Assembly: GCA_937915765.1 (NCBI GenBank)
Contig: CALGHE010000021.1
Coordinates: forward strand, 1-64,000
Direction: 5' to 3'
Length of the DNA: 64,000 nt
DNA from: an uncultured Bacteroidales bacterium
Lineage (GTDB): Bacteria; Bacteroidota; Bacteroidia; Bacteroidales; Paludibacteraceae
Shown: one piece after another, positions 51,500-60,034 of the stretch
Layout of the letters: the number at the start of each line of letters is the position of its first letter
How positions within the stretch are numbered: the stretch's first letter is position 1
Notes under the pieces: model-generated
What the model was told of the DNA's origin: nothing
Databases searched by the model: none
Seen by the model: only the letters and a program-made list of their open reading frames with translations
Translations under genes and position numbers: made by a program

Positions 51500-51520
51500 G
51501 ACATAATTAATTTTATAGAA

Positions 51521-52540
51521 ATGAAAAAACAAAGAATCGAATACTTAGATTTGGCAAAAGGTATATGTATTTTGTTGGTGGTGTGGGTACATGTGTCAGA
51601 GAATGTGTTTTGTCTGACAGGCAGGGGACTTGAAACTTCTTTAAATTCGTATAGTGCCAGTTTTATGATGCCGTTATATTTCTTTTTGTCTGGGTTGTTT
51701 TTTAAAGCATACGGTGGAGGGTGGAACTTCGTAATTAAAAAGTTAAATAGATTGCTAATTCCTTTTGCCTCATTTTTTATTTTGTCATGGCTGGTTTCTT
51801 GGGTGTTGTGTGAGTTTGGATTGTCCGGAGACAAAACGTTTAAGGGATTGTATTCGTTGTTGGCGTTTTATACAGAAGAGCCGATGAGGGATGGTCCAAT
51901 ATGGTTCTTGCTCTGTCTTTTTGAAGTGAATTTGATGTATTATGCAATATATTTGCTGTGTAAAGAGAAGGTCGCGTTTGTTGTTCCGTTGGTGCTGTTT
52001 ATTGGTGCTGTTGGTTATTGCTTTTATTTTGAAAAGGTGTTGGATTTGCCGATGTATATTGATAGAGCGATGTATTTTCTTCCGTTTTTTGTTGTCGGCG
52101 GTTTAGTCAGAAAGCATACAAATTTTATGTATTATGGGGAGAATGTTAGAAAGGATGTTTGGATGCTTTTTTTGTGTGCAGTTGCGTTTGTTGCGTTGCA
52201 CCCGCAAAGTGCTTTTCTGTTTTCTAAAACAAATATTTTCATATTTTATGTGTTGGGTGTTTTGGGAACGTTTGTTGTTTTGTTGTTGGCTAAGATTTTA
52301 AAGAAAATCCCAGTGATTTCGTATATTGGAAGATATTCAATTGTAATGTTGTGCTTGCATGCGTTTCCTTTGCCGTTTCTGTCTAAGATTTTAGGCAAGT
52401 ATATATCTGATGGAGCGGTATTGGTATGGTCCGAGTTTTTGATTGTGACTTTAGGGATTGCGGCTTTGACTCCGCTTTGCATCAAATATTTCCCATACAT
52501 ATTTGCTCAAAAGGATTTGATAAAAATAAAGGAAGATTAA
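51521..52540 (+). CDS. acyltransferase 3 family membrane protein (paralogue 1)
   Basis: The 339-aa protein starts RIEYLDLAKGICILLVVWVH, then MMPLYFFLSGLFFKAYGGGW, PIWFLLCLFEVN, YIGRYSIVMLCLHAF and FPYIFAQKDLIKIKED. It is intact, closely related to the gene at 55229 and to the broken copy at 21003. The last 26 bases shared with 55229 are identical (52508-52533 and 56228-56253). Such enzymes add acetyl groups to exported or lipid-linked sugars. Confidence 0.9.
   Translation: MKKQRIEYLDLAKGICILLVVWVHVSENVFCLTGRGLETSLNSYSASFMMPLYFFLSGLFFKAYGGGWNFVIKKLNRLLIPFASFFILSWLVSWVLCEFGLSGDKTFKGLYSLLAFYTEEPMRDGPIWFLLCLFEVNLMYYAIYLLCKEKVAFVVPLVLFIGAVGYCFYFEKVLDLPMYIDRAMYFLPFFVVGGLVRKHTNFMYYGENVRKDVWMLFLCAVAFVALHPQSAFLFSKTNIFIFYVLGVLGTFVVLLLAKILKKIPVISYIGRYSIVMLCLHAFPLPFLSKILGKYISDGAVLVWSEFLIVTLGIAALTPLCIKYFPYIFAQKDLIKIKED
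52508..52533 (+). repeat. 26-bp direct repeat, copy 1 (3' end of acyltransferase paralogue 1)
   Basis: The 26 bases starting CAAAAGGATTTGATAAAAAT are identical to 56228-56253, at the matching position of paralogue 2. The copies bracket a 3.7-kb block holding the LtaS-like gene, a GT2 and the second acyltransferase. Confidence 0.8.
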
Positions 52541-52549
52541 TAGTGCTTT

Positions 52550-54274
52550 ATGAAGATGTTTGCAGTTTTGAAAAATAAGTGGCTGTATCTGGCTTTGGCC
52601 TTTCTGAGTGTGGTAAATTTGTTTTATATGCACAGATTTGTCTTGAATGAAGGCTCGTTAGAAATTTCATATTATACAAAGTTTGTGTTTGTCGATAATT
52701 TCATATCCATATTGTTTGATGTGTCTATTCTGACATTGTTGGCTTATGTTTTGACTTTAGGACGAATGAAGCTAACATTAGTTGTGGTGTTTGTTCTGAC
52801 TTGGTTGTGGAGTTTCGCAAATGTGATTTATGCACGCTTTTTTTCGCAGTATTTAACCTTGAATGTTGTGTCTAATGCATCTAATTTGATGGATTCTTTT
52901 TTTGTCGATTACATTCCGCTGGCATTTGGAGCAAGTGATATGGTTTTGCTGTTTACTATGATTGCATGTGTGATTTTGTTAAAAACAAATAAAAAGAACG
53001 ATGATAAACTGAGCTTCGGATTTTTGGTGAGTGCACCTTTCGTATTGGCGTTTCTGTATTTGTCTCTTCATGGAATTCGTTATTTGTTAGTTCCTGCAAC
53101 GCACTATAAAGACAGCTTTTGGGGGTATGTGGAAAGTAAAAACAATTTTGGTGATTATAATTTTTCTCCAAATGTGTGGAATTTTGAACTAGGCTTTTTT
53201 AGGTGTCAGTTGCCATTGTATTTAGGGCGTCCGGAAGTTATAGATTTGACGGAGGAGGATAAGAGACAAATAGAAACATTTGTGAAATATAAGGGAGAAA
53301 CTTTAGACAAGCCAGTAGAAAGGGAGAATTTGATCTTTATTTTGGTTGAGTCTTATTGGGCTTCATCTTCTGGCTTGACTTTTTCAGGAGGACAAGAGGT
53401 GACTCCGTTTCTTAATTCGTTGAGGAGTGATTCTTCTGTATATTTTAATGAAAAGGTGAAGACTAATATAGGGAATTGCATGTCTTTTGACGGACAATTT
53501 ATTTATATGTCAGGTTTATTACCAATGCAAAGCGAATCAACATTGAGCTATTTGAACGGTGTTGAACTTTGTGGATTAGGAACTTTGATGAAGTTATATG
53601 CAAATAAGGAGACGCGTATGGTCCTTCCTACTGCACCTTCTGTTTGGAATCAAACAGATATGTGCCGTAAATATGGTATTGAAGAGTTGAAGTCTTCGCT
53701 AGATTTCAATTCGAAAAGTTTTTTGTGTGATGAAGAACTGTTTAAATTCGCGAAGCGGGAAGATGAGAAGGCGAAGTCGCCTTTTTTCTCTGTTGTGCTG
53801 ACATTGACCATGCATTCTCCGTATGAAGTTGGAGCTCCGAAAGATTACGATTTTAGTTTTCCTGCAGGGTACTCTAGCGGTTATTGTAACTATCTTAAAA
53901 GGTGCAAATATTTGGATGAGCAGATAGAATCGTACTTTAAGCATCTGAAGGAGTCTGGATTGTATGATGAAAGTGTGATTGTGATAGCGTCTGATCACTT
54001 GCCATTGTATGACTGGACAGGAGACGAGAAGGCGTTTCCTGAATATATGCCTTTGTACATTGTAAATTCAGGGTTAGATTTATCAAAGGCTTATGATGGA
54101 GAGATTAATCAGGTCGATGTGTATCCGACGATATTGGATATGTTTGGGATAGAAAGTGAGTGGAGAGGTATTGGTAAGAGTATTTTTAGTGATGATTATT
54201 CGAATGTTGTGAATGATTCGGCTTATATTGTGTCAGAAAAGATTATAAGAGGACGGTATTTTAATAAAAATTGA
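52550..54274 (+). CDS. LtaS-like sulfatase-fold phosphoglycerol/phosphoethanolamine transferase
   Basis: The 574-aa protein has about five N-terminal membrane segments and a C-terminal alkaline-phosphatase-superfamily domain: NLIFILVESYWASSSG, VTPFLNSL, TNIGNCMSFDGQFIYMSGLL with a probable Ser nucleophile in MSFDGQ, TMHSPYEVG and VIVIASDHLPLYDW with the late metal ligands. LtaS-type proteins transfer glycerol phosphate from phosphatidylglycerol; Gram-negative relatives add phosphoglycerol or phosphoethanolamine to surface glycans. It probably decorates the operon 2 polymer outside the inner membrane. The next gene overlaps by 4 nt. Confidence 0.87.
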   Translation: MKMFAVLKNKWLYLALAFLSVVNLFYMHRFVLNEGSLEISYYTKFVFVDNFISILFDVSILTLLAYVLTLGRMKLTLVVVFVLTWLWSFANVIYARFFSQYLTLNVVSNASNLMDSFFVDYIPLAFGASDMVLLFTMIACVILLKTNKKNDDKLSFGFLVSAPFVLAFLYLSLHGIRYLLVPATHYKDSFWGYVESKNNFGDYNFSPNVWNFELGFFRCQLPLYLGRPEVIDLTEEDKRQIETFVKYKGETLDKPVERENLIFILVESYWASSSGLTFSGGQEVTPFLNSLRSDSSVYFNEKVKTNIGNCMSFDGQFIYMSGLLPMQSESTLSYLNGVELCGLGTLMKLYANKETRMVLPTAPSVWNQTDMCRKYGIEELKSSLDFNSKSFLCDEELFKFAKREDEKAKSPFFSVVLTLTMHSPYEVGAPKDYDFSFPAGYSSGYCNYLKRCKYLDEQIESYFKHLKESGLYDESVIVIASDHLPLYDWTGDEKAFPEYMPLYIVNSGLDLSKAYDGEINQVDVYPTILDMFGIESEWRGIGKSIFSDDYSNVVNDSAYIVSEKIIRGRYFNKN

Positions 54275-55254
54275 GGATTGTGAAATTTTCCATAATCATA
54301 CCGATATACAATGTGTCGGGGTATCTTCGGCAGTGCCTTGAGTCTTTGAAGTCTCAGAGCTTTACAGACTTTGAGGTGCTGATGGTTGACGACGGCAGTT
54401 CTGACGCTTCTGCCGAAATTTGCACGTTGTTTACACAAGACGATGACCGGTTCCGGTTGTTCAGAAAGGCTAATGGTGGTGTCGGGTCTGCACGGAATTT
54501 GGGCTTGGACGAGGCGAGAGGCGAGTGGGTCTGGTTTGTGGATGGTGATGACTGGCTTGAACCGGACGCTTTGTTGTCTGTGGCTTGTTATACCTCTGAT
54601 TGTTGTTTGATTGATGTTGGGTATTTTGAAAATCAGGCCGACAAAGAGGTTGGATTTATAGGAGAAACAGGCTGTTTTGACCTCGCAGATTATGCAGAGC
54701 GGAATTTCGCATTTACAGTGTGGAAGCAGATTTATAAAAGAGATGTGATTGCGTCTAATTTTTTGAGTTTTTCTGATGGCTTAAAGTATGGAGAGGATCA
54801 GGAGTTTATCATAAAGTACCAATGTGTTTGTGGAGGCAAGGCTCGTTGCGTGGGCGCTCCGCTCTATCATTATAGGCTAAGAGAAGGTTCTGCTATGATG
54901 TCTGGCAGATATTCATCGATTGCGGATGACCATTTCAGCGTTGTGGAAAATTTAGCTGATTATTGCAGCGAAACGACTTCTTTTTTTGATGGATGGTTCA
55001 AGGCTCGTGTTCAGAGATTGTTGAAGAGCGCATTTGTGGCACTGAAGAATGTTCCTTTAAACAAAGAGTCGTTGGAACTATATTCGGAAAAAATAAAGGA
55101 GTTGGATTTGAAATATAAGGGTCGCGGATTAGATTGCTTTTCTTCTGTGGAGTTTATGTTGGCGAAATATTCGTTGTCAATATATTTTAAAGTGATGGAT
55201 TTTTATATGTCGGTAAAAAAGAGCAAAGATGAAAGAAGCAAAGAAGAGGATTGA
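54271..55254 (+). CDS. family 2 glycosyltransferase
   Basis: The 327-aa GT-A enzyme has KFSIIIPIYNVSGYLRQCLE, VLMVDDGSSDASAEICT, NGGVGSARNLGLDEARGEWV and FVDGDDWLEPDAL (DxD). GEDQEFIIKYQ gives the ED base. The start is TTG 54271 (TTGA overlap with the previous stop) or GTG 54280; no ATG fits. It is noticeably richer in GC than the genes at 41-51 kb. Confidence 0.88.
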   Translation: MRIVKFSIIIPIYNVSGYLRQCLESLKSQSFTDFEVLMVDDGSSDASAEICTLFTQDDDRFRLFRKANGGVGSARNLGLDEARGEWVWFVDGDDWLEPDALLSVACYTSDCCLIDVGYFENQADKEVGFIGETGCFDLADYAERNFAFTVWKQIYKRDVIASNFLSFSDGLKYGEDQEFIIKYQCVCGGKARCVGAPLYHYRLREGSAMMSGRYSSIADDHFSVVENLADYCSETTSFFDGWFKARVQRLLKSAFVALKNVPLNKESLELYSEKIKELDLKYKGRGLDCFSSVEFMLAKYSLSIYFKVMDFYMSVKKSKDERSKEED

Positions 55255-56257
55255 GTACATAGATTTGGCAAAAGGAATATGTATATTGTTAGTCGTTTGG
55301 TTGCATATTACAGATAGTGTGAAGTTTGCAGGATTAGGAGAGACTGATATTGTAACAAAGTATTGTTCTGCTTTTAGGATGCCGTTGTATTTCTTTCTTT
55401 CAGGTATGTTTTTTAAAACGTACGGGCATGGATGGAATTTTATTTTGAAAAAAATTAATAAATTGCTAGTCCCTTTTTTAGCATTTAATTTGATATCTTG
55501 TATATTGGGTTATATACTGATATCTTTAGGATTGGGTAATTTTGGGCGCGTGGCAAGTTATTGTGGATGGCAGTCTTTTTTTTATTTTGTAAATGGAGAG
55601 GTCTATTTAAATCAACCTATATGGTTTTTGTTGTGTCTTTTTGAAGTAAATGTAATTTACTATTGCGTGCATCTTTTAACGAAAGGAAATGTTTTAGTTA
55701 AGATGTTAATAGTTTCTGTTGTGGGAATAGCTGGATATATTTTGATGTTTGATTTGGGTGTGTGGTTACCTTGCTTTATGTCCAAAGCTATGTATTTTCT
55801 GCCTTTTTTTGTTATGGGCGAGGTAGTCAGAAAGTATTCGACTTTATTGATTGATAGTAAAGGTTTAAAATATGATATAGGAGCTTTTTTTATTGCTTTG
55901 TTCGTGTTTGTTTTACTTAGTCCAGTTTCGAATATTTTGTTCGCGAAATTCAATATGTTGAATTTTTATGTGTGTGGATTTACGGGTACAATTATGGTTC
56001 TTTTATTGTCAAAGATTGTGAAAAAGGTGCCCGCTGTGTCGTACATAGGAAGATACTCAATAGTTACGTTATGTTTGCATTACTACTATTACCCAATTAT
56101 ATTGAAATTTTTAATGTTGTATTTTACTAATTCATACGTGTTAAACATAGGAACTTTTTTGATTACGACTTTGATAGGATTGGTGTTTATACCACTTTGT
56201 ATTAGGTATTTGCCTTATATTTTCGCACAAAAGGATTTGATAAAAATAAAGGAGTGA
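55229..56257 (+). CDS. acyltransferase 3 family membrane protein (paralogue 2)
   Basis: The 342-aa protein starts KKRIEYIDLAKGICILLVVW, then RMPLYFFLSGMFFKTYGHGW, NQPIWFLLCLFEVN, SYIGRYSIVTLCLHYYYY and YIFAQKDLIKIKE. It is a full-length paralogue of 51521. It overlaps the preceding GT2 by 26 nt. Two close copies in one operon, with a third dead copy in operon 1, suggest duplication and drift to different acceptor sugars. Confidence 0.9.
   Translation: MKEAKKRIEYIDLAKGICILLVVWLHITDSVKFAGLGETDIVTKYCSAFRMPLYFFLSGMFFKTYGHGWNFILKKINKLLVPFLAFNLISCILGYILISLGLGNFGRVASYCGWQSFFYFVNGEVYLNQPIWFLLCLFEVNVIYYCVHLLTKGNVLVKMLIVSVVGIAGYILMFDLGVWLPCFMSKAMYFLPFFVMGEVVRKYSTLLIDSKGLKYDIGAFFIALFVFVLLSPVSNILFAKFNMLNFYVCGFTGTIMVLLLSKIVKKVPAVSYIGRYSIVTLCLHYYYYPIILKFLMLYFTNSYVLNIGTFLITTLIGLVFIPLCIRYLPYIFAQKDLIKIKE
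56228..56253 (+). repeat. 26-bp direct repeat, copy 2 (3' end of acyltransferase paralogue 2)
   Basis: Identical to 52508-52533. It encodes the shared QKDLIKIK C-terminal tail and the AAAGGA that serves the next gene. Confidence 0.8.
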
Positions 56258-56265
56258 AATGTAAA

Positions 56266-57207
56266 ATGTTGAAACTCTCAATAATAATACCAGTTTATAA
56301 CGTAGAACGGTGGATTGACAGATGTCTTGATTCATTGTTGAGTCAGGATGTGGAACGTTCTGAGTACGAGATTGTCGTGGTTGATGACGAGACGCCGGAC
56401 AACTCGATGTCTATTGTTGAGAAGTATCGTGAAAACAATGAAAATATAAGGGTCGTAACCCAAAAAAACAAAGGCCTTAGCGGAGCTCGTAATGCAGGGC
56501 TTGAGGTGGCAAAAGGAGAATATGTGTGGTTTGTTGATAGTGACGATTTTATAGAACCTAATGTGCTTAGCCGATTGTTGGAAACGGTTTATAAATTCAA
56601 TCTGGATGTGCTTTGCTTTAATTTGAACATATACAAGGAGGAAACTGGAAAAGAAAAATATCCGATAAGTTTTGAAACAGAAGAGGTGCTTGACGGAGTT
56701 GGCTTTATAGAGAAAGTTGATATGCCTCCTGCCGCGTGGGTCGCTTTGTATAGACGTGAATTTTTGGAGGCTAATAGTCTGTTCTTTAAGGAGGGTATTC
56801 TGCATGAAGACCAGGAATTTACACCGCGTGCGTATTATCTTGCAAGCCGTATAAAGTTTGAAAATATATTTGTGTATAATTATTTTCAGAGAGAAGGCTC
56901 TATCATGAAGTCGAAAAGTGCGAAAAAGTGCCGGGATTTGTTGATTGTGGCAGATTCTTTGAATGATTTTGCAGAGGGAAGGTGTGCAGACAAAAAGTCT
57001 GTTGCATACTTAAAACTGAAGAATAAGGTGGCTTTCGCGTTGTCTCAGTCTTTAAAGAATTACGAAGGTCAGAGCGACGTTTGTTTGGACGACTATAAAG
57101 CTCGGGCTTATTATCCTGTCAAGATAAATTCGCAGATGTCAAGGATAGATAAGGTCAAGTATATGTTGATGAATCTTTCATTAAAGTTGTATTTGAAGTT
57201 TGTGTGA
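56266..57207 (+). CDS. family 2 glycosyltransferase
   Basis: The 313-aa protein begins LKLSIIIPVYNVERWIDRCL and has EIVVVDDETPDNSMSIVEKY, NKGLSGARNAGLEVAKGEYV and FVDSDDFIEPNVL (DxD). LHEDQEFTPRAYY is the ED block. ATG 56266 is preceded by AAAGGAG at 56248-56254; an upstream GTG at 56254 would give GTGA overlap, so the start is ambiguous. DDETPDNS replaces the usual DDGS-D. Confidence 0.88.
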   Translation: MLKLSIIIPVYNVERWIDRCLDSLLSQDVERSEYEIVVVDDETPDNSMSIVEKYRENNENIRVVTQKNKGLSGARNAGLEVAKGEYVWFVDSDDFIEPNVLSRLLETVYKFNLDVLCFNLNIYKEETGKEKYPISFETEEVLDGVGFIEKVDMPPAAWVALYRREFLEANSLFFKEGILHEDQEFTPRAYYLASRIKFENIFVYNYFQREGSIMKSKSAKKCRDLLIVADSLNDFAEGRCADKKSVAYLKLKNKVAFALSQSLKNYEGQSDVCLDDYKARAYYPVKINSQMSRIDKVKYMLMNLSLKLYLKFV

Positions 57208-57214
57208 TTGCATT

Positions 57215-57733
57215 ATGTTGAATACAAAAAAATTATATATAGCAAATAAGATAGTTTGGCTGTTGCCGATGTCATCATGTCATTCGTTAAAGGCGAAGCT
57301 GTATCGATGGGCAGGCGTGAAAATAGGAGAAAATGTGGAGATTTTCTCTGGTGTTCAAATTATAGGGAACGGAGAGGTGGAGATCGGTGATGGAGTCTTT
57401 CTTGGTCATGAGTCTATGATTATGGTGAATGAAGGAAGCAAGGTTGTGGTAGAGGATTCGGCTATGATAGGGACTCGTTCTGTTCTAGTTACGGGTTTCC
57501 ATCCGGTAACGCCTGAAGGTGAACGTATAATTAGTAGGGAAGGAACATCGAGTGTTGTAAGAGTCGGAAAGGGAGCTTCGGTGTCAACTCAATGTTTAGT
57601 TCTGCCTGGGGTTTCTGTCGGTGAAATGAGCATAGTTGCGTCTGGTGCGACGGTGGCCAAGGATGTTCCGCCATACGCTCTTGTGGGTGGCTGCCCTGCA
57701 AAATTCATAAGAGATTTGAGAGAACCGAGATGA
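57215..57733 (+). CDS. hexapeptide-repeat (WcaF/Maa-like) acyltransferase
   Basis: The 172-aa left-handed beta-helix protein has IGENVEIFSGVQIIGNGEVE, VFLGHESMIMVNEGSKVVVE, MIGTRSVLVTGFHPVTPEGE with the catalytic-type His, and GEMSIVASGATVAKDVPPYA followed by VGGCPAKF. It is probably a cytoplasmic sugar O-acetyltransferase. I chose ATG 57215, since the longer frame from 57200 adds a Cys-rich non-conserved start and overlaps the GT2. The next gene overlaps by 4 nt. Confidence 0.87.
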   Translation: MLNTKKLYIANKIVWLLPMSSCHSLKAKLYRWAGVKIGENVEIFSGVQIIGNGEVEIGDGVFLGHESMIMVNEGSKVVVEDSAMIGTRSVLVTGFHPVTPEGERIISREGTSSVVRVGKGASVSTQCLVLPGVSVGEMSIVASGATVAKDVPPYALVGGCPAKFIRDLREPR

Positions 57734-58938
57734 TTAAAGAATTTTGGAAATACGTTAAGGAGAACAAAAAGTTTCTGCTGCTCTCCTTTATGATGATGTC
57801 GAGTGTTGTTGTGCCTATTCCGCGTGGACAGGAGATGTTTTATCTGACAATGCTTTACATATTTGTATTTTCTGTTCAGAACAAGGGCTTGTCAAGCGGA
57901 AAAGAGATGCCGTTTGTCTTGATGCTTGTCTTTATCCTTCTGAGTAGTTTTGTCAATATGATATTCGACATAAGATTGTTCTTGTTTATTTTTATCATAT
58001 TGGGCGTTTCTCCTATTTTTTCTTCATACACCAATTTCAAGTTTAAGGAGCGTTTGCTAAGAATGCTTTTTTTCTTGATACCGGTTATATCTGTTGTTAA
58101 TATTTATTGTCATCGTGCTGGGATAAATTATTTTCAAAGCGAATTTGTGAGTGAATTAGACTTTTCGGGCATAATGTCTCATCCAATGTGGCTTGGAGCG
58201 TTGGCTGGCATTTCTAATGTGGCCCTATTCTATTTGATAATGAAGAATAAGGAGAAGTCTTGGCTTATTAAAGGAGGCTTGATTTTTCTTCTGTTATGCT
58301 CTTTGTATGTGTCTGTTATTGCAGGTTCGAGAAGCGCGTTGGCTGTGTCTCTTGTATCTATGGCATTTGTGCTGTATCTGCTTTCTGATGGATTAGGGTC
58401 AATCATGAAGGTTGCTGTTATTGTTGGGGTTATAGCCTCTCTAACTTTGCCTACTTTTATGGAAGGCGCGACGAGAATGAAGATGAAGATGGAGAATCAG
58501 GACGCGGATTTGATGGAGGGTGGTTCGAGGTCGCATTTGTGGTCTATGAGGGTGAAGGAAATAGAAGAATCTCCTTTGTTTGGTGTAGGATTTGCAACAG
58601 CTTATGTGTTCGGGCATAAAGTGACAGGGCGAATAGAGTCTGGAAGCGGCTGGCTTAGTGTTATTTCCCAAACTGGAATATTGACGTTTGTTGCTGTTAT
58701 GATGATTATGTGGAATTGCGTTCCGGGACTGAAATTGGTGAAGAGAGACAAACGGTTGGCTTTGTTTTATGGAGAGTTGTGTTATTTTACAATACATTCA
58801 TTTGCAGAAGGTTATTTGTACACATCGGGATATTATCCATGCTTGTTGTTTTGGATGCTGGTCAGTTATCTGAACGAACTTCCTGTATATTTTGAAAGAA
58901 GTTTGGCTGAAAAAACACAATCGTTGCCTTCTGCTTAG
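57730..58938 (+). CDS. O-antigen ligase / Wzy-type polymerase
   Basis: The 402-aa membrane protein has about eleven segments and a large periplasmic loop. SVIAGSRSALAVSLVSMAFV carries the G-SR-a block, and SHLWSMRVKEIEESPLFGVG followed by FATAYVF is the R-----i---P--G-G motif of the Wzy_C/WaaL family. It either polymerises repeat units or transfers the finished chain to an acceptor. As operon 2 also encodes Wzm/Wzt, which normally needs no Wzy, a ligase role is a real possibility. No flippase is visible in the operon 2 part seen here. Confidence 0.85.
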   Translation: MIKEFWKYVKENKKFLLLSFMMMSSVVVPIPRGQEMFYLTMLYIFVFSVQNKGLSSGKEMPFVLMLVFILLSSFVNMIFDIRLFLFIFIILGVSPIFSSYTNFKFKERLLRMLFFLIPVISVVNIYCHRAGINYFQSEFVSELDFSGIMSHPMWLGALAGISNVALFYLIMKNKEKSWLIKGGLIFLLLCSLYVSVIAGSRSALAVSLVSMAFVLYLLSDGLGSIMKVAVIVGVIASLTLPTFMEGATRMKMKMENQDADLMEGGSRSHLWSMRVKEIEESPLFGVGFATAYVFGHKVTGRIESGSGWLSVISQTGILTFVAVMMIMWNCVPGLKLVKRDKRLALFYGELCYFTIHSFAEGYLYTSGYYPCLLFWMLVSYLNELPVYFERSLAEKTQSLPSA

Positions 58939-58954
58939 ATTTTAACAGTACAAA

Positions 58955-60034
58955 ATGACATTAATATTTTTTCAAAACTGCGTGAGTCCGCACCAGATGC
59001 CCTACATTAAGGAGTTGCATAAGTTTGATGGGGTGGAAAAGGTTTTTTTATTTGCTCCTCGTGTAGATTATGACGAGCGTAAGGATTTGGGGTGGAGCGC
59101 TAAGGAGTATCTTGATGTTGATGGAGTTGAGGTTTGTGTGGCTCCTTCTGATGATGCGGTACGGAATGCTTTGGATAGCAAGGGACGTGTCATTGCGGTT
59201 TTTAATGGGATTCGTGCTGACGAAGATGTGTTCAGATGGTTCAAGTTAAGTCTGGACTATAATGTGGAGAGAGCTTTGTTTCAAGAGCCTCCGTTCACGT
59301 TTAAATATCCTCTTTGGCTGCATAAGGTCAGATTCTTTTTTCAGGACAAAAAGTATGTGAAACACTTCAAATATGTGCTGGCTGTAGGTCCTGATTCTGC
59401 AAGTTATTTCCATGGCTGGAGCGAAGACTGGAAGATTGTTCCGTTTATGTATTGCACAGAGTTGGTTGGCGATGCGCAGGCTCAATATCAGCAAAGCTCA
59501 ACGTTTAGGTTGTGTTTCGTTGGTTCTTTGACAAAGAGAAAGAATGTGGGTGTTTTGCTGAGGGCGTTGTCGTCGTTAAAAGATGAAAGCGGAATCCGGC
59601 TTGATGTTGTGGGGGACGGCGAATTAAGGAAGGTGCATGAGGCTTTTGTGAAGGAAAATGGCATGACGGATATTGTTTCTTTCAGAGGTGTTGTGCCTAT
59701 GTCGGAAATTTCTGCGATAGTAGCTCAGAGTGATGTGCTTGTGCTGCCGTCGCTTCATGATGGCTGGGGCGCTGTGGTTAACGAGGCTTTGATGGTCGGG
59801 ACGTATGTTGTTGTGAGCGACAAATGTGGCGTAAGGGCTTTGATTCAGGACAAACGTCTGGGACTGATTTTTAAGTCGGACGATGAGCAAAGTTTGAGCG
59901 AGATGTTGAACCGCAGTTTGGTCTGGGCAAAAAAGGAGGATTTGAACTTTAGCAGGGCTTGGAGGCGTGAGTGGGCAGCACGTAATATATCAGGCAAGGC
60001 CGTGGCCAAGAGGTTGTTAGATGCATTGTCATGA
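58955..60034 (+). CDS. family 4 glycosyltransferase
   Basis: The 359-aa GT-B enzyme has LIFFQNCVSPHQMPYIKELH, a typical start for a capsule GT4 subgroup. FRLCFVGSLTKRKNVGVLLR, LDVVGDGEL and the donor block PSLHDGWGAVVNEALMVGTY follow; the last has D in place of the first Glu of EX7E. It is complete in length. The next gene begins inside its stop (ATGATGA). Confidence 0.9.
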   Translation: MTLIFFQNCVSPHQMPYIKELHKFDGVEKVFLFAPRVDYDERKDLGWSAKEYLDVDGVEVCVAPSDDAVRNALDSKGRVIAVFNGIRADEDVFRWFKLSLDYNVERALFQEPPFTFKYPLWLHKVRFFFQDKKYVKHFKYVLAVGPDSASYFHGWSEDWKIVPFMYCTELVGDAQAQYQQSSTFRLCFVGSLTKRKNVGVLLRALSSLKDESGIRLDVVGDGELRKVHEAFVKENGMTDIVSFRGVVPMSEISAIVAQSDVLVLPSLHDGWGAVVNEALMVGTYVVVSDKCGVRALIQDKRLGLIFKSDDEQSLSEMLNRSLVWAKKEDLNFSRAWRREWAARNISGKAVAKRLLDALS

